Shown piece by piece: positions 1 through 6,482 of a DNA stretch of 7,221 bases; the first letter of the stretch is position 1; the number at the start of each line of letters is the position of its first letter. The stretch spans positions 1-7,221 of the forward strand of contig DAIDJH010000087.1 in the NCBI GenBank assembly GCA_027451425.1, in the 5' to 3' direction. The notes beneath the pieces are model-generated. The model did no database searches and was not told where the DNA came from. It saw nothing but the letters and a program-made list of their open reading frames with translations. Position numbers and translations under genes: made by a program. Source of the DNA: Bdellovibrionales bacterium (GTDB taxonomy: Bacteria; Bdellovibrionota; Bdellovibrionia; Bdellovibrionales; UBA1609).

Positions 1-49
1 TGGTTGAGCGTGGGCACAACGTGCATTCTATAAATGCGATCGGAGAAGA

Positions 50-400
50 TTAATAACGGCCACCGCCGGAACGACCACGGCCGAATCCACGGCCATTGCC
101 GTTGCCAAAGCCGCGTCCGCCGCCGCCACCGCCAGAGCCACCGGAACGGTTTTCTTGCGGTCTTGCTTCAGAAACATTGAGTGCGCGACCATCAACCTCT
201 TTGCCATTCAGCTCATTGATACATTTCGTAGCTTCGTCGGCATTCGACATCTCGACAAAGCCAAATCCTTTGCTGCGACCTGAATCACGATCCGTAATGA
301 CTCGCGCCGACTCGACGGCACCGAAGGGCGTGAACATCGTGCTTAACCCTTCAGATGTCACAGAATACGCAAGATTACCAACATAAAGTTTATTACCCAT
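50..400 (-). CDS. Glycine-rich RNA-binding protein with one RRM domain
   Basis: Small cytoplasmic protein predicted to bind single-stranded RNA, probably as an RNA chaperone. The 116-residue product has a complete RRM at residues 4-80: RNP2 is LYVGNL (5-10) and RNP1 is KGFGFVEM (44-51), which carries the aromatic residues that stack on RNA bases. Residues 86-116 are a low-complexity Gly/Arg/Phe tail with two RGFG units, ending in Arg-Tyr. The frame stays open upstream to 436, but the start at 400 is preferred: a near-perfect GAGGAGGT lies just before it and the RRM begins immediately after it, while the extra 12 residues are not RRM-like. It lies 137 bases downstream of a RhlE-type helicase gene on the same strand. 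Bacterial glycine-rich RRM proteins of this build are often cold-induced; whether this one is cannot be read from the sequence. Family assignment is firm; the RNA target is unknown. Confidence 0.95.
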   Translation of the reverse strand: MGNKLYVGNLAYSVTSEGLSTMFTPFGAVESARVITDRDSGRSKGFGFVEMSNADEATKCINELNGKEVDGRALNVSEARPQENRSGGSGGGGGGRGFGNGNGRGFGRGRSGGGRY

Positions 401-404
401 AAAT

Positions 405-412
405 ACCTCCTC
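405..412 (-). promoter_or_regulatory. Strong Shine-Dalgarno of the RRM gene (decides the start)
   Basis: On the minus strand this reads GAGGAGGT, followed by ATTT and the ATG at 400-398. It is almost fully complementary to the 16S rRNA 3' end and correctly spaced. It supports the shorter 116-residue product over the 128-residue reading and suggests high translation. Confidence 0.9.
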
Positions 413-537
413 AGGCTGGGGTCGCGATGGAGGCAAAGAACCGAATGCTCAAGGACTTCAAATGCGACGAACTTTTGGTTGCTATGCCTATAGCATAAAT
501 CCGTTAAAAAAACGCGATTTATTCTTAAAGAGTAAAG

Positions 538-1707
538 TCATTTGCGAAAAAATCGTCCTTGCCGGCCAGGACGATGCTGTTTTGCCTGTCTTGCCTTCTT
601 TGCCATCTCCGGCAATGGCAATCCCATCTTTCGCGCGATATGCGCCCAATCATGGGTCTCTTCAGGGGTCACAAGCGTCATTGCCCGCCCCTCTTGACCA
701 GCTCGCCCCGTACGCCCTATGCGGTGAATGTAATCTTCTGCGTTCATCGGAATATCATAGTTAATCACATCCGAGATTTCCGAAACATCCAATCCACGGG
801 CCGCAATATCTGTGGCAACCATCACTCGATACAAACCGGATTTGAAACCGCTGATCGATTTATTGCGTTGCCCCTGACTGCGATCACCGTGAATGCGCGT
901 GACCGCGACGCCATATTCTTCAAGATAGCGCGCCAACCGATCAGTACGATGTTTCGTGCGAGTGAATACAATCACTGAACCTGTGGCCGCATTGATAAGG
1001 TCGAGCGTACGATCGTTTTTATCGGCCACTGTCACCGAGATCATCTTTTGCGCAATCACCGCAGGCGGCAATTGGTTTTTACGCACCTCAATTTCAACGG
1101 GATTTCGTAAAACGCGCCCGGCAAGTTCGCGAATTTCTTTCGGGAAGGTCGCTGAAAATAGCAATGTCTGTCGCTGCGAAGGAATTCTACGAATCACTTC
1201 GTTTACCTGTGGCGCAAAACCCATATCGAACATACGATCGGCTTCATCCAAAACCAAATGACTGAGTTTTTTGAGGTCCAACGAACCACGACGAAGGTGA
1301 TCAACCAATCGGCCGGGCGTGGCAACGATGATTCGCGGCCGGCGCGCGAGCTGTTTGAGTTGTTTAAATAATGGTGCGCCTCCGATAACGACGGCGAAAT
1401 TCATTTCTTGTGCAAATTGTGTAAACTGTTTCACGACGTCACTAATCTGAGTCACCAGCTCACGCGTAGGCGCCAAAATGAGTGCTTGCCTTTCACTGTC
1501 GGCTAATAAATGGGAAACCACTGGTATTAAATAAGCTGCTGTTTTACCCGACCCCGTCTCCGCCAACGAGATCGCATCGACGCCCTTTAAAATAATCGGG
1601 ATCGCTTTTTCTTGAATTGGAGTTGGTGTGGTAAAGCCCATCTTTGTAATCGCTTTTGCGACAGGCAAGCTCAGCGACATGTTTGCAAACATCGGAGAAA
1701 CATTCAT
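538..1707 (-). CDS. rhlE: DEAD-box ATP-dependent RNA helicase, RhlE-type
   Basis: Cytoplasmic ATP-dependent RNA unwinding enzyme, 389 residues, with both RecA-like domains intact. Visible motifs in order: Q motif around GFTTPTPIQ (24-32), motif I AETGSGKT (49-56), Ia PTREL (80-84), TPGR (130-133), II DEAD (154-157), III SAT (185-187), IV VIVFTRTK (245-252), V ATDIAARGLD (298-307) and VI HRIGRTGR (328-335). After a short basic tail rich in Lys, Arg and Gln (about 364-389) the protein ends, so it lacks the extra RNA-binding domain of DbpA/DeaD and the long tail of some RhlE proteins. An in-frame extension runs to 1788, but the ATG at 1707 is preferred: AAGGG lies 8 bases upstream and the added 27 residues are not helicase-like. 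A TATAAT promoter lies upstream and an RRM gene downstream. Likely roles are ribosome assembly or RNA turnover, especially in the cold. The symbol is given at family level; closely related SrmB-like assignments are possible. Confidence 0.93.
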   Translation of the reverse strand: MNVSPMFANMSLSLPVAKAITKMGFTTPTPIQEKAIPIILKGVDAISLAETGSGKTAAYLIPVVSHLLADSERQALILAPTRELVTQISDVVKQFTQFAQEMNFAVVIGGAPLFKQLKQLARRPRIIVATPGRLVDHLRRGSLDLKKLSHLVLDEADRMFDMGFAPQVNEVIRRIPSQRQTLLFSATFPKEIRELAGRVLRNPVEIEVRKNQLPPAVIAQKMISVTVADKNDRTLDLINAATGSVIVFTRTKHRTDRLARYLEEYGVAVTRIHGDRSQGQRNKSISGFKSGLYRVMVATDIAARGLDVSEISDVINYDIPMNAEDYIHRIGRTGRAGQEGRAMTLVTPEETHDWAHIARKMGLPLPEMAKKARQAKQHRPGRQGRFFRK

Positions 1708-1798
1708 AGTTTTAGCCCTTTGACTGAAGAGATGCAGGAAAAGATAAAGAGTGTGGGTAGTTCTATAACACGTCCGCCGAAATAACAACCTTTTCTAA

Positions 1799-1828
1799 AT
1801 TATAGTGAAATATCGCCATATCTCGCAA
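1799..1828 (-). promoter_or_regulatory. Candidate sigma70-type promoter for the helicase gene
   Basis: On the minus strand a perfect -10 hexamer TATAAT (1804-1799) is preceded, after 18 bases, by TTGCGA (1828-1823), which matches four of six bases of TTGACA. Transcription would start near 1792, giving a leader of about 85 bases before the ATG at 1707. The site lies in the 171-base gap between the lipoprotein stop and the helicase start, where a new transcription unit is expected. It has not been tested. Confidence 0.6.
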
Positions 1829-1878
1829 AAATGGGCACACGTAATAGAAACTCCGCAATGCACGCAAGAGGCGCGGAA

Positions 1879-2388
1879 CTAGAGCTTAAATAGTTTGAAA
1901 TAAGTTGAAATGGTTGTATCGCCGCTCGGGCAAATAACACCGGTTGATGGCGATCGAATGGTGAGCTGATCCCCTCGAATTGTAAACGAATCTGCTGATT
2001 GTTCGGAAATTCCTTGCTTCACCTTGATTGAACGCCCTTCGCACGAACTGATTGCCGCAATGTTGCCACCAGCGTAGACGAGCCGACCACCCTGAATTTT
2101 GAAAGTATTGAACCTCTCCATTAAACAGGGGCCGGCGTCCATTGATATTCGCGACATATTATTTTCAATACTGAGCACTGTTGATTTGAAGCCGACTACC
2201 AGAGCCGATGCTCCACTTATTGGTCTACCACTCGCACACGATATATTCACAAGCCCCCAATCTCCCGACAGGGCCTCGAGCGAAGTTTCGTTCGTCTTGG
2301 CTCGGGAGTTGGTCTTTACCTCTTGCGAATGGGATGGGGAACAAGCCAATAACATTAAGATCGGTATAACCAAACTTAAATTTCGCAT
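1879..2388 (-). CDS. Small predicted lipoprotein, function unknown
   Basis: 169-residue protein with an N-terminal lipoprotein signal: Met-Arg-Asn, a hydrophobic stretch (4-14) and a lipobox LLAC ending at Cys16, so it should be lipidated at Cys16 and held in the envelope. Ser at +2 would favour the outer membrane under the rule known from enterobacteria. After a polar linker (about 17-36) there is a compact region of alternating hydrophobic and polar residues that looks all-beta, starting LSGDWGLV (40-47) and closing with a Thr/Ser-rich strand. Four cysteines in this domain (51, 88, 116, 153) could form two disulphides. The LxGxW start recalls small lipocalin-like or META-type domains, but the match is too weak to name a family. 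It begins 45 bases after the pyruvate kinase stop. No clear Shine-Dalgarno precedes it, so it may be weakly translated or coupled. Lipoprotein status is well supported; function is unknown. Confidence 0.85.
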   Translation of the reverse strand: MRNLSLVIPILMLLACSPSHSQEVKTNSRAKTNETSLEALSGDWGLVNISCASGRPISGASALVVGFKSTVLSIENNMSRISMDAGPCLMERFNTFKIQGGRLVYAGGNIAAISSCEGRSIKVKQGISEQSADSFTIRGDQLTIRSPSTGVICPSGDTTISTYFKLFKL

Positions 2389-2433
2389 GCCAAGCTTCGT
2401 ATCACACTGGAGCGAAATTTACCACGCGACTGT

Positions 2434-3915
2434 TTAACCTTGATACCGTAATGGCAAATCTTGATCCGTTTGGTTTGATGTCGCCGCATTTTTTCCAGTA
2501 CTAACCTGAAAAATTCTCATGGTGTTGGTTTTCGCACCTTGGTGGACGGGCATGCCTAAGGTCATCACCACTTTGTCGCCAAGTTCGCAAAGCCCATACT
2601 GTACGAGTTTTTGTTCAATTTGCTCCATCGCCTCTTCACTGCTTTGGTAAGGATGGATCAACATCGTTTGGATGCCCCAGACGAGTTCCATCCGGTTCAA
2701 AGTTTCGGGGACGTACGTGACGGCGACGATCTTCGCACGAGGGCGAAAGCCTGAAATCAAAGTTGCGGTCTTGCCGGTGGTCGAAAGGCAAACAATCACC
2801 GGTGCGTTGATTTTCAACGCCGAAAGTGACGCACTTGCCCCGATGGCTTCGGCGACCTCCATAAATTCTTGATCCAGCGAAATGTCGTAATAAAGATCGC
2901 TCGAACGCTCGACCTCAAGGATGATCTCCTGCATAGTTTGAATACACTTAAACGGATATTTACCGCTGGCCGATTCAGCCGAAAGCATTAATGCATCCGA
3001 ACCATCCAATACCGCGTTGGCCACATCCGTAATTTCAGCACGTGTCGGTCGCGGGTTTTCAACCATTGAATCCAGCATCTGTGTAGCGGTAATCACCGGC
3101 CGGCCCATCTCATTGCACATCGAAATGATTCGTTTTTGCGTGAGCGGAAGCAATGTCTGCCCAACTTCTACAGCTAAATCTCCGCGTGCCACCATTACCC
3201 CGTCACTCAGTGCGACGATGTCTTCTAAATTCTCCAGCGCTTCGAGCATTTCGATTTTGGCGATAACCCTCGTATTCGGGTTTTTTGCTTGGATAATTTC
3301 ACGCAACTTCTGAATGTCACTCCCCTGACGCACAAAACTGAGGGCAACATAGTCAACTTTTTGTTCCAACCCAAATTCAAGATCGAGCAAATCCTTTTCG
3401 GTCATGCAATCAACTGGCAGCCGTGCCCCCGGTAAGTTCATGCCCTTGCGATCTTTTAAAATTCCACCAAACACCACTCGACATTTTACCTCTGTCGACG
3501 TCACAGAAAGCACGGTCAGCTCAAGCAATCCGTCATCCAGCAAAATACGAGTACCAGGTCCACATGATTGCGGGAGTTCCTTAAAATCGGTAGTGATAAT
3601 TTTCTCGTCGCCGACTTCTAATGTCGTCGATATTGTGACCTCGGCGCCCTCTTTTAAAGTGACGGCGCCATTCTTCAATCGGCCGACCCGAATCTTCGGC
3701 CCCTGCAGATCCTGCAAAATGGCCACTGGAGCCTTGAACTCCAGCGACAATTCACGAATGTGACGGATGACCTGAAGGTGCTCCGCATGCTCGCCATGCG
3801 AGAAATTCAATCGCGCTACATTCATCCCAGCGCGAATGGCTTTTTCAAGGCTTTCACGTGATCGAGTAGACGGTCCAATAGTGGCGACAATTTTCGTGCG
3901 GCGATCTGCTAACAT
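2434..3915 (-). CDS. pyk: Pyruvate kinase
   Basis: Last enzyme of glycolysis: transfers phosphate from phosphoenolpyruvate to ADP, giving pyruvate and ATP, in the cytoplasm. The 493 residues cover the whole family: the N-terminal strand TKIVATIGP (7-15), substrate-binding NVARLNFSHG (32-41), DLQGPKIR (69-76) leading into the B domain (about 70-170), KGMNLPG (157-163), the active-site IAKIE (218-222, catalytic Lys220 and metal ligand Glu222), ARGDLAVE (243-250, metal ligand Asp246), the region 273-294 containing TATQMLDSM, and a full C-terminal allosteric domain ending near 471. Lys74 sits where potassium-dependent enzymes have Glu, so potassium independence is predicted. A 22-residue polar tail (472-493) follows the usual end. 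The ATG at 3915 has a GAGG 8 bases upstream. The gene starts 41 bases after the coiled-coil gene's stop, so the two are probably co-transcribed. All key residues are present. Confidence 0.98.
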   Translation of the reverse strand: MLADRRTKIVATIGPSTRSRESLEKAIRAGMNVARLNFSHGEHAEHLQVIRHIRELSLEFKAPVAILQDLQGPKIRVGRLKNGAVTLKEGAEVTISTTLEVGDEKIITTDFKELPQSCGPGTRILLDDGLLELTVLSVTSTEVKCRVVFGGILKDRKGMNLPGARLPVDCMTEKDLLDLEFGLEQKVDYVALSFVRQGSDIQKLREIIQAKNPNTRVIAKIEMLEALENLEDIVALSDGVMVARGDLAVEVGQTLLPLTQKRIISMCNEMGRPVITATQMLDSMVENPRPTRAEITDVANAVLDGSDALMLSAESASGKYPFKCIQTMQEIILEVERSSDLYYDISLDQEFMEVAEAIGASASLSALKINAPVIVCLSTTGKTATLISGFRPRAKIVAVTYVPETLNRMELVWGIQTMLIHPYQSSEEAMEQIEQKLVQYGLCELGDKVVMTLGMPVHQGAKTNTMRIFQVSTGKNAATSNQTDQDLPLRYQG

Positions 3916-3956
3916 AGGTATTGCCTCGCGCTGTGAAAAATAAGCAGAGTCTCGGT

Positions 3957-5633
3957 CTATGCCTTTTCATTTTTCACAGTTGAGAGCAGTTGGTCCAGCT
4001 TTTCCTGGTTGCGTCGGCTCATTTCTTTCACTTCTCGTTCATGATCCATTTCGGCGATTCGAGCTTTTTCTTCGTATTTTATCTTTTGTGCGTCGAGCTC
4101 TTCGTTTTCTTCACGCTTCATCTCTTTTACCAATCGCTGATCGTGAACGTTATGCTCGCGCCGCTCGCGTACAAGTTGTTGATTCAGCGCCTCGATGCGT
4201 TCTTTATATTTGGCTTGCAAATCGCCGACCTGCTCTTGGTTTTCCATTTCTTGCTTTTCGGCACGAGCCTGAATCGCCCGCAAGGCATCCGCTTTGCTTT
4301 TGGTTAAGCCGTAGACCAAATCACGCTTTTTGTCTTCGTAGGCATCTTTTTGAACTTGCACATTTTTATCATAATTATCGCGGAGAAGTTTCTCCTGCCC
4401 TTGCTCGTTTTTGCGAATTTTATCGACGCGGGTATTGGCAAAATCATGTTCGTATTTCTCACGCAGGCTATTCTGCTGTTTCGCATCCTCCAGCGCTTCG
4501 CGATTTATTTCATTGTCCATATTCATTTGGCCTTGCAATTGGCGAGAGTTGGACGCCATCTCCTGATCGTACATGCGATGAATTTTTCTAATTTTGCTGG
4601 CATTTATGTCATTGTCATCCGCTATTGCCTGACGGCGAGCGTTTTCAAGATAATCTAATTTAGTTTGATATTCGTCACCCATATTTGAAATTTCACGTTT
4701 AGCCTTGGTCTCGGCGGCGAGCTCGTTTTCAGCATCTCGATTTCGTTCACGATTGAGCTGCAGCTTCAAATCGTTGATTTCGCGACCGATACGATCTTCA
4801 ACTCGATCATGAAATTTTTGGTCAATTCCGCCTTGCTCTTGAAGATCCCGTTCACGCTGCTTCGCGTACCGGCGGCGAATGTCGTGAAGGTCTTCATTAA
4901 AGCCCTGGCGCGCATGCGCTAAGGATTCTTTGTGAGCTTCATCACGCATGAGAATGTTATTCATGTGCGCGTCTTCGGTTCTCGCTTTGTCACTTTCAAA
5001 GCGCCGTTCCTGATCGCGCAATTGCTGGTGATCGACCTGATACATTTCGCGATTTTCACTATCGAGCCTTCCCACCTGTTGATCGCGGCTCTCGCGCAAT
5101 TCTTTTAATTCTTTTTCGTGTTGTTGGTTGAGCGCATTGCGAATGCGATTGACGTCGGCGCGCTCATCATGGCGAACCTGATCCAAGTCATCAGTGAACC
5201 GCTGATTTCGCTCTTCATTTTGCGCCTCCAACTGACGTTCAAGATCTTCGACTCGACTATCTTTATTTTCTTTGGTAAGGCGCAAATCCTCACTGGATAC
5301 ATGCCGTGCACGATCCAGTTTCGCTTGGTTTTCGGCCATTAATTTTTCCATCTGCCGCGCGTGCATTTTACGAAGAGAATCGACGGCATTCTGGTACGCC
5401 AGATCGCGACGAGTGATGGAATCCTGATGTTGTTCGCGAATGTGATCAACATTTTTTTCATTGGATTGTTCTATTTTGGCAAGTTCACGCTCGTGTCGTC
5501 TGTTGAGCGCGGCAATCTCCAAATTTTGCCTCTTGATCAATTCATCAATTTTCTTTTGATAACTCTTGCGCACGTCGCGCAGCTCATCGTTCTGCCGATT
5601 CGAGGAGTTCTTCGAGCCGATAATGGATGACAT
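3957..5633 (-). CDS. Giant hendecad coiled-coil protein, candidate filament or scaffold
   Basis: 558 residues, almost entirely charged and amphipathic helix, without a single Pro, Cys or Trp. There is no signal peptide or membrane segment, so it should be cytoplasmic. Hydrophobic residues recur every 11 positions rather than every 7: column a (18, 29, 40 ... 546) is hydrophobic in 36 of 49 repeats by hand count, column d (21, 32 ... 549) in 30 of 49, and a third column h (25, 36 ... 553) holds 9 of the 13 tyrosines. The register is unchanged from end to end. Around 168-205 the second core position moves by one (Leu176, Val187, Tyr198). A Gly-Gly at 268-269, near the midpoint, may be a hinge. 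Start choice is secure: GGAGGTGA lies 7 bases upstream. I do not recognise a named family. Possible roles are an intermediate-filament-like element (as with Ccrp of Bdellovibrio, by analogy only), a scaffold or a spacer. It sits between an envelope gene pair and pyruvate kinase. Confidence 0.93.
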   Translation of the reverse strand: MSSIIGSKNSSNRQNDELRDVRKSYQKKIDELIKRQNLEIAALNRRHERELAKIEQSNEKNVDHIREQHQDSITRRDLAYQNAVDSLRKMHARQMEKLMAENQAKLDRARHVSSEDLRLTKENKDSRVEDLERQLEAQNEERNQRFTDDLDQVRHDERADVNRIRNALNQQHEKELKELRESRDQQVGRLDSENREMYQVDHQQLRDQERRFESDKARTEDAHMNNILMRDEAHKESLAHARQGFNEDLHDIRRRYAKQRERDLQEQGGIDQKFHDRVEDRIGREINDLKLQLNRERNRDAENELAAETKAKREISNMGDEYQTKLDYLENARRQAIADDNDINASKIRKIHRMYDQEMASNSRQLQGQMNMDNEINREALEDAKQQNSLREKYEHDFANTRVDKIRKNEQGQEKLLRDNYDKNVQVQKDAYEDKKRDLVYGLTKSKADALRAIQARAEKQEMENQEQVGDLQAKYKERIEALNQQLVRERREHNVHDQRLVKEMKREENEELDAQKIKYEEKARIAEMDHEREVKEMSRRNQEKLDQLLSTVKNEKA

Positions 5634-5637
5634 CCTG

Positions 5638-5645
5638 TCACCTCC
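5638..5645 (-). promoter_or_regulatory. Strong Shine-Dalgarno of the coiled-coil gene
   Basis: Minus-strand GGAGGTGA, with GGAGG placed 7 bases before the ATG at 5633. This is among the best ribosome-binding sites in the window and suggests that the coiled-coil protein is made in quantity, as expected of a structural protein. It also fixes the start codon. Confidence 0.88.
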
Positions 5646-5655
5646 ATTGACTTTC

Positions 5656-5699
5656 AGTCTAACATCGACGGAAGTTTTACGGCATCGACCTAAAGTCTA
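5656..5699. repeat. Two interleaved pairs of short direct repeats in the spacer
   Basis: On the plus strand CATCGAC occurs at 5663-5669 and 5683-5689, with starts 20 bases apart. AGTCTA occurs at 5656-5661 and 5694-5699, flanking that pair; the second copy overlaps the stop codon of the FecR-like gene. A spacing of about two helical turns would suit tandem binding of a regulator upstream of the coiled-coil gene, but short repeats can arise by chance and no clear -35/-10 pair was found beside them. Confidence 0.35.
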
Positions 5700-6482
5700 G
5701 TTAACGTAATTTTGGGCGCGAAATCTATCGCGAAGCTTTTTAATTTCGGATTGGCGCTTGGCCCTTTGGCGAGCCCGATTTTCCTTTTCTTGTTCCGCCG
5801 ACGCGATTTCACGTTGTACGACTTGCGTGTACCACGGGCCAACCTCTTGTGTCGCTTGTACCCATGACGACAAAAATTCGCGAATGTGCCGCTTCAATTC
5901 CGGCATATCATTTTGCGCGTAAACGCGCGTCCACACCCGCAGGAGTGTCACTACGCTCGGCGTATGCGGAAATTCCGTTCTGGCCACCCCAGCCGATGAA
6001 ACTCGGCCAATGTCGACGGCCATAGCTTTCGGCAACAGCGTGCTTCTGTCATCGCCTCGCGGCCAGTACTGAAGGTCACTTGTTAAATTGATAATGTTTA
6101 TACGCCGGTCTTGTGCGTTGACGAGAATCTGACCTCGCGTCATCCGCGCCTTGACATAAAGCGTTTTTATTAATATTGGCTGCGTCGCCCGAATCCAAAA
6201 AACTCCGCGAACCAAATGGAGCGTCGACGTATTTTTAGCGTGGAGTATAAGACTCGCCTCCGAAGACATCCTCAGCTCACCAAACGGCATGCGCAATAAC
6301 TTTTTTTGGTTATTGTTAAGGTAGGCGCACGCGGAGTTTGACTTAAGGCTGAACACCCGCGACAAACACGCGCGCGGCAACTCAACCGGCGCAATCGATG
6401 CCGCTCTCACTCGAACGTCAACTGTGGATGCTAAAAAAAAAGCAATGAACGGCAGACTCCGCCTGGCCAATATGCGTTTCAA
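5697..6482 (-). CDS. Exported FecR-like protein of unknown function
   Basis: 261-residue protein with a Sec-type signal: basic start (Lys2, Arg3, Arg7, Arg8), hydrophobic core (10-21) and probable cleavage near Ala27-Ala28. The mature part has two cysteines (39 and 52) close enough to pair. Residues about 68-161 alternate as beta strands with the pattern seen in FecR-type sandwich domains: a VRGVFWIRA strand (91-99), KARMTRGQILV (111-121), then a turn with WPRG (140-143) and a closing strand ending near Val161. This resemblance is judged by eye and is weak. The last 40 or so residues (about 222-261) are a highly basic helix, ending in Tyr-Val-Asn. The start is TTG, overlapping the previous gene's stop by four bases, with AGGAG 5 bases upstream; the next in-frame ATG would remove the signal peptide. 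It is translationally coupled to the TPR protein, which suggests that the two act together in the periplasm. Confidence 0.85.
   Translation of the reverse strand: MKRILARRSLPFIAFFLASTVDVRVRAASIAPVELPRACLSRVFSLKSNSACAYLNNNQKKLLRMPFGELRMSSEASLILHAKNTSTLHLVRGVFWIRATQPILIKTLYVKARMTRGQILVNAQDRRINIINLTSDLQYWPRGDDRSTLLPKAMAVDIGRVSSAGVARTEFPHTPSVVTLLRVWTRVYAQNDMPELKRHIREFLSSWVQATQEVGPWYTQVVQREIASAEQEKENRARQRAKRQSEIKKLRDRFRAQNYVN

Noticed and set aside
502..514. CGTT/AACG around a run of seven A/T as a terminator between helicase and RRM gene
   Set aside because: The stem is four pairs and the T run forms its loop rather than following it, so it does not fit a terminator.
483..515. A promoter for the RRM gene around TATGCT/CTATAG
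   Set aside because: A plausible -10 exists but no -35 match at 16-18 bases was found; transcription from the helicase promoter is the simpler reading.
1708..1788. N-terminal extension of the helicase to 416 residues
   Set aside because: The added residues do not resemble a helicase N-terminus, the better-placed AAGGG precedes the ATG at 1707, and the predicted promoter leaves this stretch as leader.
1852..1877. TCCGC/GCGGA inverted repeat after the lipoprotein stop as an intrinsic terminator
   Set aside because: The stem is only five pairs with a 16-base loop, and the following GTTTCTATT is not a proper U tract. Termination here is likely on context but not shown by this structure.
2389..2433. 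A separate promoter before the lipoprotein gene (TGTGATAC)
   Set aside because: It only weakly resembles an extended -10 and lacks a -35; co-transcription with pyruvate kinase is more likely.
3959..4591. A 210-codon open frame on the plus strand opposite the coiled-coil gene
   Set aside because: It lies wholly antisense to a convincing gene. The sense gene's biased codon use (rich in Glu, Lys, Arg and Gln) leaves few stops on the other strand, and the product shows no domain, signal or ribosome-binding site.
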